A DNA stretch of 64,000 nucleotides, from the NCBI RefSeq assembly GCF_009933255.1, contig NZ_MAEI01000054.1, positions 310,001 to 374,000 of the forward strand, read 5' to 3'. The notes below the pieces were generated by a model that made no database searches, was not told where the DNA came from, and was given only the letters and a program-made list of their open reading frames with translations. The translations under genes were made by a program, and so were the position numbers. Position 1 is the first letter of the stretch, and the number at the start of each line of letters is the position of its first letter. The stretch comes from Enterococcus diestrammenae. Lineage in GTDB: Bacteria; Bacillota; Bacilli; Lactobacillales; Enterococcaceae. Positions 1 through 7,014 of this stretch are shown piece by piece.

Positions 1-1663
1 GTTGCCCTTGCTGGATGATCTGCCCGTCTTCCAATACGATAATCTTATTGGTTTGGGTGACGGCTGACAGGCGGTGGGTGATGATGATCAGTGTCGGTGC
101 TTGTTGGAGATTGCGCAAGTTTTCGATAATGGCTTGCTCAGTTTTGGCATCCACGGCCGAGAGGGCATCATCGAGGAGCAGAAATTCAGCATTGCGTAAG
201 AAGGCCCGAGCTAAGGAGAGCCGTTGTTTTTGCCCACCGGATAAGGAAACGCCTTTTTCGCCGACTAACGTCTCCAAGCCGTCTTTCATCTGACGGACTT
301 CTTCAGCAAAACAGGCTGTTGCCAGTGCTTGCCACAGTTGTTCGTCAGTGGCTTGAGGATTCCCGAATAACAGGTTTTCACGAATGCTGCGGGAAAACAA
401 GGTGTGCTCTTGGGGAACTTCCGCAAATTTTTGCCGTAAATCTTGGGTGTCGTAAGCGGTCAAGGAAACGCCATTGATGAAAGGCGCCCCATGAGAATAG
501 GGATAGTGGTGACCAAATTGACGTAAAAGGGTGGTTTTCCCACTACCAGTTTTGCCGACAATCCCCACAGCCTCTCCTCGGTTAATTTCCAATTGGATAT
601 CCTTTAGGACCAGCCGAGTCGTTTCAGGATAACGGAAACTGAAATGACGGAAGGCAAAGGTATCGATGGTCGTCAAGGCTTGGCTGCCATCTTTTTCCAA
701 ACCGTCACCGGCCTCCAACACTTCACTGATCCGCCGCCAAGAAGCCGCTCCTTGTTGCATCACATTGACCAAATCCCCAGCCGAAATCATCGGCCAAACC
801 ACCATGCCTAGGTAGACTTGGAAGGAGACCATCGCCCCCACGGAGATTTCTTGTCGTGCCACCAGAAAAGCCCCAGCACCGAAACTCATGACAAAGCTAA
901 TCGCCAGTAAAATCGTAATCAATGGACCAAAGCGGGAGTCGATTTCCGACACTTCATTGTTTTTGGCTAAGGTTTCTTGGGTTTTGGTGTTGAATTGTTT
1001 GGTGGTGGCGGTTTCTAAACCAAAAGCCCGCACGACACGGATGCCGTCGATGATTTCCAAGACTTCGCTGTTCATTTCTGACACTGCATTTTGGGCTTCG
1101 GTAAATTTTGCATCCACCAACGATCCCCATTTGAAAATGAAGTAAGCTAAAAATGGCATCGGCACCAGTGCAATCAGCGTGAGTTTCCAAGAGACGGTGA
1201 TGGCCATCATCCCCACGATAAAGGCGAGGTAGACGCTGGTGTTCAAAAAGACCATCAAGCCATAGCCAATCGTCATCCCCATCACCTGCACGTCATCATT
1301 GGCCCGGGTCATCAAATCCCCAGTGCGAAACCGGTGATAAAATGGGGGACTCATCTTAAGAAAGTGCTGCATTAGCTGTCCCCGCAGTTTCCGCTGCATG
1401 TCATAAGAGCCGATAAAAAGAAAATAATTCCAGACAAACTCCGTCACATAAGCCGTCACAATCGCCCCGACAAACAAGGCGGTATAGCGTAGCAGGGTCT
1501 GGCGGTTGAAATCGTCTTGCAAAATCGCATCGATAAAGAGACGCAAGAGGTAAGTGGGAGCTACATACATGGCGCTGGCAATCAGCATAAAGCTAACCAC
1601 CACCGTGTAGCGCCCTTTGTGTTGTTTAAAATAATTCAGTAGATAAGCGATAATATTTTTCAT
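1..1663 (-). CDS. Half ABC multidrug exporter (BmrC/YheI/EfrC-like), 3' end outside window
   Basis: The gene reads from an ATG at 1663 to beyond the left edge, giving about 554 codons. An N-terminal six-helix exporter domain is followed by a nucleotide-binding domain with Walker A GKTGSGKTT, signature LSGGQKQR and Walker B ending LLLDDALSAVD. The usual catalytic Glu after Walker B is Asp, so this is the degenerate half of a heterodimeric exporter. The catalytic partner is expected just off the left edge. In Bacillus subtilis the equivalent gene, bmrC, follows a translated leader peptide and attenuator, and the same layout is seen here (1803-1919 and 1714-1739). Drug efflux is inferred from the family; the substrate is unknown. 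Confidence 0.9.
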   Translation of the reverse strand, partial: MKNIIAYLLNYFKQHKGRYTVVVSFMLIASAMYVAPTYLLRLFIDAILQDDFNRQTLLRYTALFVGAIVTAYVTEFVWNYFLFIGSYDMQRKLRGQLMQHFLKMSPPFYHRFRTGDLMTRANDDVQVMGMTIGYGLMVFLNTSVYLAFIVGMMAITVSWKLTLIALVPMPFLAYFIFKWGSLVDAKFTEAQNAVSEMNSEVLEIIDGIRVVRAFGLETATTKQFNTKTQETLAKNNEVSEIDSRFGPLITILLAISFVMSFGAGAFLVARQEISVGAMVSFQVYLGMVVWPMISAGDLVNVMQQGAASWRRISEVLEAGDGLEKDGSQALTTIDTFAFRHFSFRYPETTRLVLKDIQLEINRGEAVGIVGKTGSGKTTLLRQFGHHYPYSHGAPFINGVSLTAYDTQDLRQKFAEVPQEHTLFSRSIRENLLFGNPQATDEQLWQALATACFAEEVRQMKDGLETLVGEKGVSLSGGQKQRLSLARAFLRNAEFLLLDDALSAVDAKTEQAIIENLRNLQQAPTLIIITHRLSAVTQTNKIIVLEDGQIIQQGQ

Positions 1664-1713
1664 GTTTTTTCCTCAATTTCTTGTTGATGTGGTGGGAAGT
1701 GGAAGCAAAAAAA

Positions 1714-1739
1714 GACTCTACCCATCACTGAGTAGAGTC
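1714..1739 (-). terminator. Attenuator hairpin in the exporter leader
   Basis: On the minus strand, arms of 11 bases (GACTCTACTCA and TGGGTAGAGTC, one G-T wobble) close a GTGA tetraloop and run into seven T residues. It lies between the leader peptide stop (1803) and the exporter start (1663), the position of a transcription attenuator. Confidence 0.88.
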
Positions 1740-1802
1740 GAAAACGGCGCAAAAATGCCACTGTATTCAAAGACAAGTATGCGAAAAGGGACCTATTACG
1801 GC

Positions 1803-1919
1803 CTACAATAAGCGCAACTTGTGAACCCATTCAGTTTGAAAGGTGTCGGAAGCAGATGGAATTGTAAATAATTGCTGATCAAGACGGATGCCCGCCGGTT
1901 GGTGAATGAAATTGATCAT
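1803..1919 (-). CDS. 38-aa leader peptide (BmrB-like) upstream of ABC exporter
   Basis: A short ORF starts with ATG at 1919 behind a very strong ribosome site (AGGAAAGGAGG, 8 nt before the ATG) and encodes MINFIHQPAG...WVHKLRLL followed by TAG. It is preceded by a good minus-strand promoter and followed by an intrinsic terminator ahead of the exporter gene. By analogy with bmrB-bmrCD of B. subtilis, ribosome stalling on this peptide, for example by translation-targeting antibiotics, would change folding of the leader RNA and relieve termination. Sequence identity to BmrB was not tested; the function is inferred from position, ribosome site and terminator. Confidence 0.78.
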   Translation of the reverse strand: MINFIHQPAGIRLDQQLFTIPSASDTFQTEWVHKLRLL

Positions 1920-1993
1920 CGTCGCTTCCTCCTTTCCTGAATGTTTGCCGAAGATTCGGCCAAGTCAACGTAACGCTTTCATTTCCTTTTTTG

Positions 1994-2022
1994 AGTATAC
2001 CTGTATTGCCGATGAAAAACAA
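1994..2022 (-). promoter_or_regulatory. Promoter of the leader peptide/ABC exporter transcript
   Basis: On the minus strand a -35 TTGTTT (2022-2017) and a -10 TATACT (1999-1994) are separated by exactly 17 bp. The leader peptide ribosome site follows downstream. Confidence 0.7.
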
Positions 2023-2214
2023 GAATTTTTGCATTTTTTTGAAAAAAGCGCAGCCAGCTGATTGTGGCCAAAAGTTGGGCGGTGGTAAGAGTGCTCATGA
2101 AAGCTCCCTTGAACCGGACTTGGGAAATAGGTGACTGGTCGTTTTTTGATAGTCGCTTTCATTACAAATTTCTGATTTTGATGATGAGTTACAGAAAAAA
2201 GTTGCGAGAAATGT

Positions 2215-2243
2215 TTGCTATCAATAACGCTCTCCTATATAAT
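2215..2243 (+). promoter_or_regulatory. Promoter of riboswitch-controlled P-type ATPase
   Basis: A consensus -10 TATAAT (2238-2243) lies 17 bp after a weak -35 TTGCTA (2215-2220). Transcription would begin just upstream of the yybP-ykoY element. Confidence 0.7.
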
Positions 2244-2267
2244 GTGTCTTGTACTTATATTGTTTTT

Positions 2268-2359
2268 CATAGGGGAGTAACTGGCAGCATAATAAGCTGT
2301 GGCAACATCACCAACCGAAAGAAACTTTTCTGGTGTTGCCTTAATTAGTGAGACTTATG
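2268..2359 (+). ncRNA. yybP-ykoY manganese riboswitch aptamer
   Basis: The hallmark 5' segment CATAGGGGAGTA and the 3' segment GTGAGACTTATG frame the element. CATAGG pairs with CTTATG to form P1, with the GGAGTA and GTGAGA segments next to it as in the family consensus. Inside are a CAGC/GCTG hairpin and a long GGCAACA...TGTTGCC hairpin. The P1 3' strand is also the 5' strand of the following terminator, so ligand-bound P1 should block termination. Family members sense Mn2+ and sit upstream of metal exporters, matching the downstream ATPase. Confidence 0.9.
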
Positions 2360-2390
2360 TATGTTGTCGCATACACAAGTCTATTTTTTT
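2351..2390 (+). terminator. Riboswitch expression-platform terminator
   Basis: AGACTTATGTATG pairs with CATACACAAGTCT (one mismatch), followed by a run of seven T. It shares its 5' strand with riboswitch P1, so the two are mutually exclusive. Confidence 0.88.
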
Positions 2391-2457
2391 ATGTTCTGAC
2401 TACCATATCGTATAAAATAGACTTACTCAGCGGCAACAAAAAGTTGAAATGACCTCT

Positions 2458-2718
2458 GTCGTTTCAGCACCACAGTTGATCCGGCTTACACGACTTGAAA
2501 GCTCGGTGATAAATCGTGAATCGTTTCGTGATAAAATGCATCACGACCCGCTTCCCGTCTTATCACTCACTTTCAGGGCAAGTCGTTTCAGCACCACAGT
2601 TGATCCGGCTTACACGACTTGAAGTTTCAAGGATAAGCCCAAAAAGCCAAAGTGGTAAAAAATACCACTGTGTCTTTTCGTTCTTATCCTTCAACTTCAG
2701 GGCAAGTCGTTTCAGCAC
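2458..2718. repeat. Hairpin repeat family A, locus 1: two 124-bp tandem units plus partial third
   Basis: Units begin at 2458, 2582 and 2706 (partial) with GTCGTTTCAGCAC, an exact 124-bp period. Outer sequences are near identical, but inner arms differ and stay complementary: GGTGATAA/TTATCAC in unit 1 against AAGGATAA/TTATCCTT in unit 2, with apices CGTGAT/ATCACG and AGTGGTA/TACCACT. The array ends directly before the ribosome site of the ATPase gene and lies inside its transcript, downstream of the riboswitch terminator. Confidence 0.9.
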
Positions 2719-2739
2719 TATTATAAAGGAGGAACAAAA

Positions 2740-5421
2740 TTGGCAGAAGAAAGTACAAAGAAACAACAGCTGCAAGAACGCTTCTATGCGCTAACGCCTG
2801 AAGAAGTGATGCAGAAAATGGACACCGATGGAGATGGTATCTCCAATGAAGAAGCGAAAAAACGCTTGTCTGAATACGGTCCAAACGAGTTAGATGAGGG
2901 CAAGAAAAAATCCATGTTGCAAAAATTCTTTGAACAGTTCAAAGATTTGATGATTCTTGTCTTGTTGGTGGCAGCTGTCATTTCAGCGGTAGTCAGTCAT
3001 GAAGTTGTGGATGCCATCATTATCTTGGCGGTGGTAATAATCAATGCGGTGATGGGGGTTATCCAAGAAGCGAAAGCCGAAGAAGCCATCGAAGCGCTGC
3101 GGGATATGTCCACACCAGATGCCAATGTTATGCGTAATGGTCACGTGGCAAAAGTCAAAAGTACAGAATTGGTTCCTGGGGACTTGGTTCTCTTGGAGGC
3201 CGGTGATGTGGTCCCTGCTGACTTGCGCTTGATCGATGCGAGCTCCTTGAAGATTGAAGAAGCGGCTTTGACTGGGGAATCCGTGCCAGTTGAAAAAGAA
3301 TTGGCTGTGTTAAATGATGGGGATATCGGGATCGGTGACCGCATCAATATGGCCTTCTCCAATTCCAACGTCACTTATGGTCGTGGGAAAGGGATCGTCG
3401 TCGGCACAGGGATGAATACCGAAGTTGGTAAAATCGCTGGGATGTTGGCGGAAGCAGACGAAACCGAAACACCGTTGAAGACCAACTTGAACCACTTAGG
3501 GAAATTCTTGACTGCGGCCATCATCGTCATTGCCATCGTGATGTTCTTCTTCGGGACAGTCATCAATGGTCGCGACTGGTCCGAAATGCTCTTGACTTCG
3601 ATTTCCTTGGCGGTGGCGGCGATTCCAGAAGGGTTGCCAGCGATTGTAACGATTATCTTGGCCTTGGGTACGCAAGTCATGGCCAAACGTAATGCCATGA
3701 TCCGTAAATTGCCAGCGGTAGAAACATTGGGTTCAACTGACATCATCTGTTCTGATAAAACCGGGACATTGACCATGAACCAAATGACTGTTGAAAAATT
3801 GTATACCAACGATCGCCAATACCCATCGAGCCAACATATTCCTGATGGCAACATGGCTTTGAAGATCATGAACTATGCCAACGACACCAAAGTGAGCGAA
3901 AATGGTGAATTGATTGGTGACCCAACGGAAACTGCGTTGGTGGCTTTTGGTAACGACCAAGGCTTCAACGTTTCTGAAAAGATTAAAGAACAACCACGGG
4001 TGGCAGAATTGCCATTTGACTCCGATCGTAAATTGATGTCCACGATTCACCAAGAAGCAGACGGCCGTTACTTGGTAGCTGTCAAGGGTGCGCCGGATGT
4101 CTTGCTAGGTCGTTGTAACCAAATCCAAATTTTTGATGAAGTAAAAACTTTGACCAATGAAGAAGAACAAAAAGTCTTGACCAACAACAAAGACATGGCG
4201 AAACAAGCTTTGCGGGTGTTGGGGATGGCCTTCAAATATGTCGATGCGATTCCAGAAGAAATGGAATCAGAAATCATCGAAAACGATTTGATCTTTGCTG
4301 GTTTAGTCGGCATGATCGACCCAGAACGGGCTGAAGCAGCCGAAGCGGTTCGCATGGCGAAAGAAGCCGGCATTCGTCCAATCATGATTACCGGTGACCA
4401 CCGTGACACTGCTGAAGCAATCGCAGGCCGTCTTGGTATCATCAAACCTGGGGATGACTCAGCTGTTTTGACTGGTGCGGAATTGAACCAAATGTCTGAT
4501 GAAGAATTTGCTAAAAAAGTCCATGACTACTCCGTTTATGCTCGGGTTTCGCCAGAACATAAAGTACGGATCGTCAAAGCTTGGCAAACAGAAGGTAAAG
4601 TCGTGGCCATGACCGGTGACGGGGTCAACGATGCACCTTCATTGAAACAAGCGGATATCGGTATCGGGATGGGGATCACAGGTACAGAAGTTTCCAAAGG
4701 GGCTTCTGACATGGTCTTAGCCGATGATAACTTCGCCACCATCGTCGTAGCTGTCGAAGAAGGACGTAAAGTCTTCTCAAATATCCAAAAAGCAGTTCAA
4801 TATTTGATGGCAGCCAACTTGGGTGAAGTTTTGACCTTGTTTATCGCTACGATGTTAAACTGGGATACCTTGTTGCCAATTCACTTGTTGTGGATCAACT
4901 TAGTAACAGATACCTTCCCAGCGATTGCCTTGGGGATGGAACCTGCGGAAAAAGATTTGATGAGCCACAAACCTCGTGGCCGTAACTCCAACCTCTTCTC
5001 TGGTGGGGTGATGAGTTCAATCGTTTATCAAGGGATTTTGGAAGCTGGAACTGTCTTGTTCGTTTATTGGTCTGCCATCCAATGGCCAGTCCATGCAACC
5101 TACACTGAAATCCATGCTGACGCCTTGACGATGGCCTTTGCAACATTAGGTTTGATGCAACTCTTCCACGCATTCAACGTGAAGTCAATCCATCAATCCT
5201 TGTTCAAAGTCGGACCATTTAAGAACAAGACTTTCAACTGGGCAATCCTGTTGTCCTTCTTCTTGATGATGGTCATCATCATCGTTCCTGGCTTGAATGA
5301 CATCTTCAAAGTTGCGCATTTGGACTGGTACCAATGGGGTATCGTAGTCGGTGCATCATTTGCCATCATTCCAATCGTGGAAATCGTGAAATTCTTCCAA
5401 CGCAAATTGGGTGCGCAATAA
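2740..5421 (+). CDS. P-type cation-transporting ATPase (P2A type; Mn2+/Ca2+ export)
   Basis: This is an 893-aa P-type ATPase with an N-terminal cation ATPase domain, LTGES actuator motif, PEGLPA in M4, phosphorylation site SDKTGTLT (Asp about 339), TGDGVNDAP hinge and a C-terminal membrane domain of about six helices. The PEGLP motif and length fit P2A (SERCA/PMR1-like) pumps for Ca2+ or Mn2+. A manganese riboswitch on the same leader argues for Mn2+ efflux, as for L. lactis YoaB and pneumococcal MgtA. Start is TTG at 2740, 7 nt after AAAGGAGG. Transport specificity is inferred from the riboswitch. It ends at its own terminator. Confidence 0.93.
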   Translation: MAEESTKKQQLQERFYALTPEEVMQKMDTDGDGISNEEAKKRLSEYGPNELDEGKKKSMLQKFFEQFKDLMILVLLVAAVISAVVSHEVVDAIIILAVVIINAVMGVIQEAKAEEAIEALRDMSTPDANVMRNGHVAKVKSTELVPGDLVLLEAGDVVPADLRLIDASSLKIEEAALTGESVPVEKELAVLNDGDIGIGDRINMAFSNSNVTYGRGKGIVVGTGMNTEVGKIAGMLAEADETETPLKTNLNHLGKFLTAAIIVIAIVMFFFGTVINGRDWSEMLLTSISLAVAAIPEGLPAIVTIILALGTQVMAKRNAMIRKLPAVETLGSTDIICSDKTGTLTMNQMTVEKLYTNDRQYPSSQHIPDGNMALKIMNYANDTKVSENGELIGDPTETALVAFGNDQGFNVSEKIKEQPRVAELPFDSDRKLMSTIHQEADGRYLVAVKGAPDVLLGRCNQIQIFDEVKTLTNEEEQKVLTNNKDMAKQALRVLGMAFKYVDAIPEEMESEIIENDLIFAGLVGMIDPERAEAAEAVRMAKEAGIRPIMITGDHRDTAEAIAGRLGIIKPGDDSAVLTGAELNQMSDEEFAKKVHDYSVYARVSPEHKVRIVKAWQTEGKVVAMTGDGVNDAPSLKQADIGIGMGITGTEVSKGASDMVLADDNFATIVVAVEEGRKVFSNIQKAVQYLMAANLGEVLTLFIATMLNWDTLLPIHLLWINLVTDTFPAIALGMEPAEKDLMSHKPRGRNSNLFSGGVMSSIVYQGILEAGTVLFVYWSAIQWPVHATYTEIHADALTMAFATLGLMQLFHAFNVKSIHQSLFKVGPFKNKTFNWAILLSFFLMMVIIIVPGLNDIFKVAHLDWYQWGIVVGASFAIIPIVEIVKFFQRKLGAQ

Positions 5422-5445
5422 GCCAACCACTAGCTTCTATTAATG

Positions 5446-5480
5446 AAACTCCGTCGAAAGATTTTCGGCGGAGTTTTTTT
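5446..5480 (+). terminator. Terminator after P-type ATPase
   Basis: AACTCCG and CGGAGTT arms with a short loop are followed by seven T, 25 bp after the ATPase stop. Confidence 0.88.
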
Positions 5481-5509
5481 GTGCTCATAAAAAGCTGAAG
5501 ACTAAAAAG

Positions 5510-5692
5510 AGGCTGCCTCGGGTAGTAGTGTCAAGGATGCCCGAGGGCTAAAGGAACGTATCCCATACAGTTCACCTCAGCAGAAATCGCTAAGGTGAGC
5601 TAGCAAAATGACAACTGTTTTTTGGTTGGCATTTACCGGTCCCGCTACCACCCGAGGGATTCTCCGTAAGCAAGTCCGGCCGGCTTTTTTTG
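5510..5692. ncRNA. Structured intergenic element C (copy 1), possible small RNA
   Basis: Between the ATPase terminator and the sbcD promoter lies about 180 bp with strong folding potential. CCTCGGG (5517) can pair with CCCGAGG (5540s) or, extended by TAG, with CTACCACCCGAGG (5650s), so the pairings exclude each other. TTCACCT...AGGTGAG forms a further hairpin. It ends with CCGGCCGGC and seven T, like a terminator. Its 3' part matches 18497-18553. No known RNA family was recognised, and no clear promoter was found in front of it. Confidence 0.5.
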
Positions 5693-5740
5693 TGGATTGG
5701 AAATATTGGAGGTAGACACTTCACCAATCCATATCTTTTT

Positions 5741-5767
5741 TTGAAGTTCGCGGAAAAGTGGTATAAT
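5741..5767 (+). promoter_or_regulatory. sbcDC promoter (extended -10)
   Basis: TGGTATAAT contains a perfect -10 (5762-5767) with the extended TGn motif. A weak -35 TTGAAG (5741) is 15 bp upstream. Confidence 0.65.
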
Positions 5768-5801
5768 AACAGGAAGGAGTTTTTTGACAGGAGGGGTTGG
5801 C

Positions 5802-6926
5802 ATGCGTTTTTTACATACGGCGGATTGGCATATTGGCAAAAAGTTTAACGGCTATGATCTGTTGGCGGATCAGCGGCAAATCATCGATCAGATACTGGCG
5901 ATTGCCCAGCGAGAAGCAGTGGATGCGGTGGTGATTGCCGGGGACTTATACGATCGTGGGGTGCCACCAGTCGAAGCGGTAGCCTTGTTTAACGAGAAGG
6001 TGGCGGCCATGAATTTGACCCATAAGCTCCCGTTACTGGCGATTGCTGGTAATCACGACAGCAGCGTGCGCCTGGAGACGGGAGGGCCGTGGTTTTCCCA
6101 TACGGACTTTTATTTGCACACTCGGTTGGATCAGGCCTTTACGCCGGTGGTTTTGGGGGATACCCAGTTTTTCTTGCTGCCTTATTTTGAACCGATTGCG
6201 GCTCGCTTAGCTTTTGAAGACGAGCAGCTAAAGACCATCAGTGAGGCGATGGTCCCGGTGATTGCCAAAATAAAAGAACAGTTTGATCCGGAAAAACGCC
6301 ATGTTTTGGTGACCCACTTCTTTGTAGCGGGAGCACTACGCACCGATTCGGAGACGAAGATTGAAGTCGGTGGCTTGGACAATGTCCCAGCTGAGTTGTT
6401 GGCGGATTTTGATTATGTGGCGTTGGGGCATCTTCATGGCAAGGATGCCATCAAACACCCGACGATTCAATACAGTGGCTCGCCTTTGAAGTTTTCTCTG
6501 TCGGAGGCGAAACAGGAAAAGGGTGTCTTTATTGTTGATACCGAAGCCATGACGCGGGAGTTTGTAGCGTTGACCCCTGCTCATGATGTAGGCGTTCTGA
6601 CGGCGTCTTATGCGGAATTGTTGGACCCGACCTTTTACAATCAGATTCGGCGAGAGCATTTTTGGCAGATTAAGCTCACCGATCGGGCGGTCATCCCGAA
6701 TTTGATGAATACGTTGCGGGGCATCTATCCCCGGATTCTCGGTGTCGAGCGGGTCAGTGGCGTGGGGGTCAGCAACAAAGCTTTGGTCAATCAAAGCCAA
6801 CTGCCACAAGAACGCAAACCGCAAGAGCTAGTGACGGATTTTTTCATTGAGATGACTGGTGAAGAACTATCTTCCCCGCAACTTGATTGGTTACAAAAAG
6901 CCTTCACAGCGATAACTAAGCAGTAA
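5802..6926 (+). CDS. sbcD: Exonuclease SbcD
   Basis: This 374-aa protein begins MRFLHTADWHIGKK, the first metallophosphoesterase motif (DxH). GDLYDR, GNHD, THFF and GHLHG follow, as in the Mn-dependent Mre11/SbcD nuclease family, with the C-terminal SbcD capping region (about 270-370). With SbcC it forms the nuclease-ATPase that cleaves DNA hairpins and processes double-strand breaks. Start is ATG 5802, behind AGGAGG; an upstream in-frame codon at 5784 lies before this site. sbcC follows 88 bp downstream on the same strand. Confidence 0.96.
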   Translation: MRFLHTADWHIGKKFNGYDLLADQRQIIDQILAIAQREAVDAVVIAGDLYDRGVPPVEAVALFNEKVAAMNLTHKLPLLAIAGNHDSSVRLETGGPWFSHTDFYLHTRLDQAFTPVVLGDTQFFLLPYFEPIAARLAFEDEQLKTISEAMVPVIAKIKEQFDPEKRHVLVTHFFVAGALRTDSETKIEVGGLDNVPAELLADFDYVALGHLHGKDAIKHPTIQYSGSPLKFSLSEAKQEKGVFIVDTEAMTREFVALTPAHDVGVLTASYAELLDPTFYNQIRREHFWQIKLTDRAVIPNLMNTLRGIYPRILGVERVSGVGVSNKALVNQSQLPQERKPQELVTDFFIEMTGEELSSPQLDWLQKAFTAITKQ

Positions 6927-7014
6927 GTAGAATTCTGAAGGGTACCGTAGAATAAGACGGTTATTTTGGATCAAGAAATAAGCAATCGACGAATTTGACA
7001 AAGGGGACAGTCTG

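Noticed and set aside
2401..2735. CRISPR array at the tandem repeats
   Set aside because: Units are 122-125 bp, adjacent without unique spacers, with internal hairpins and no cas genes in the window.
2516..2794. ORFs across the hairpin repeats
   Set aside because: The repeats are structured non-coding DNA; the reading frames are not conserved between units.
3375..3869. Long minus-strand ORF inside the P-type ATPase gene
   Set aside because: It is antisense to a fully conserved coding region, has no ribosome site and no recognisable domain; it is a frame shadow.
5510..5692. yybP-ykoY, c-di-AMP or 6S RNA identity for element C
   Set aside because: None of the conserved strings of these families is present in order; left as an unknown structured element.
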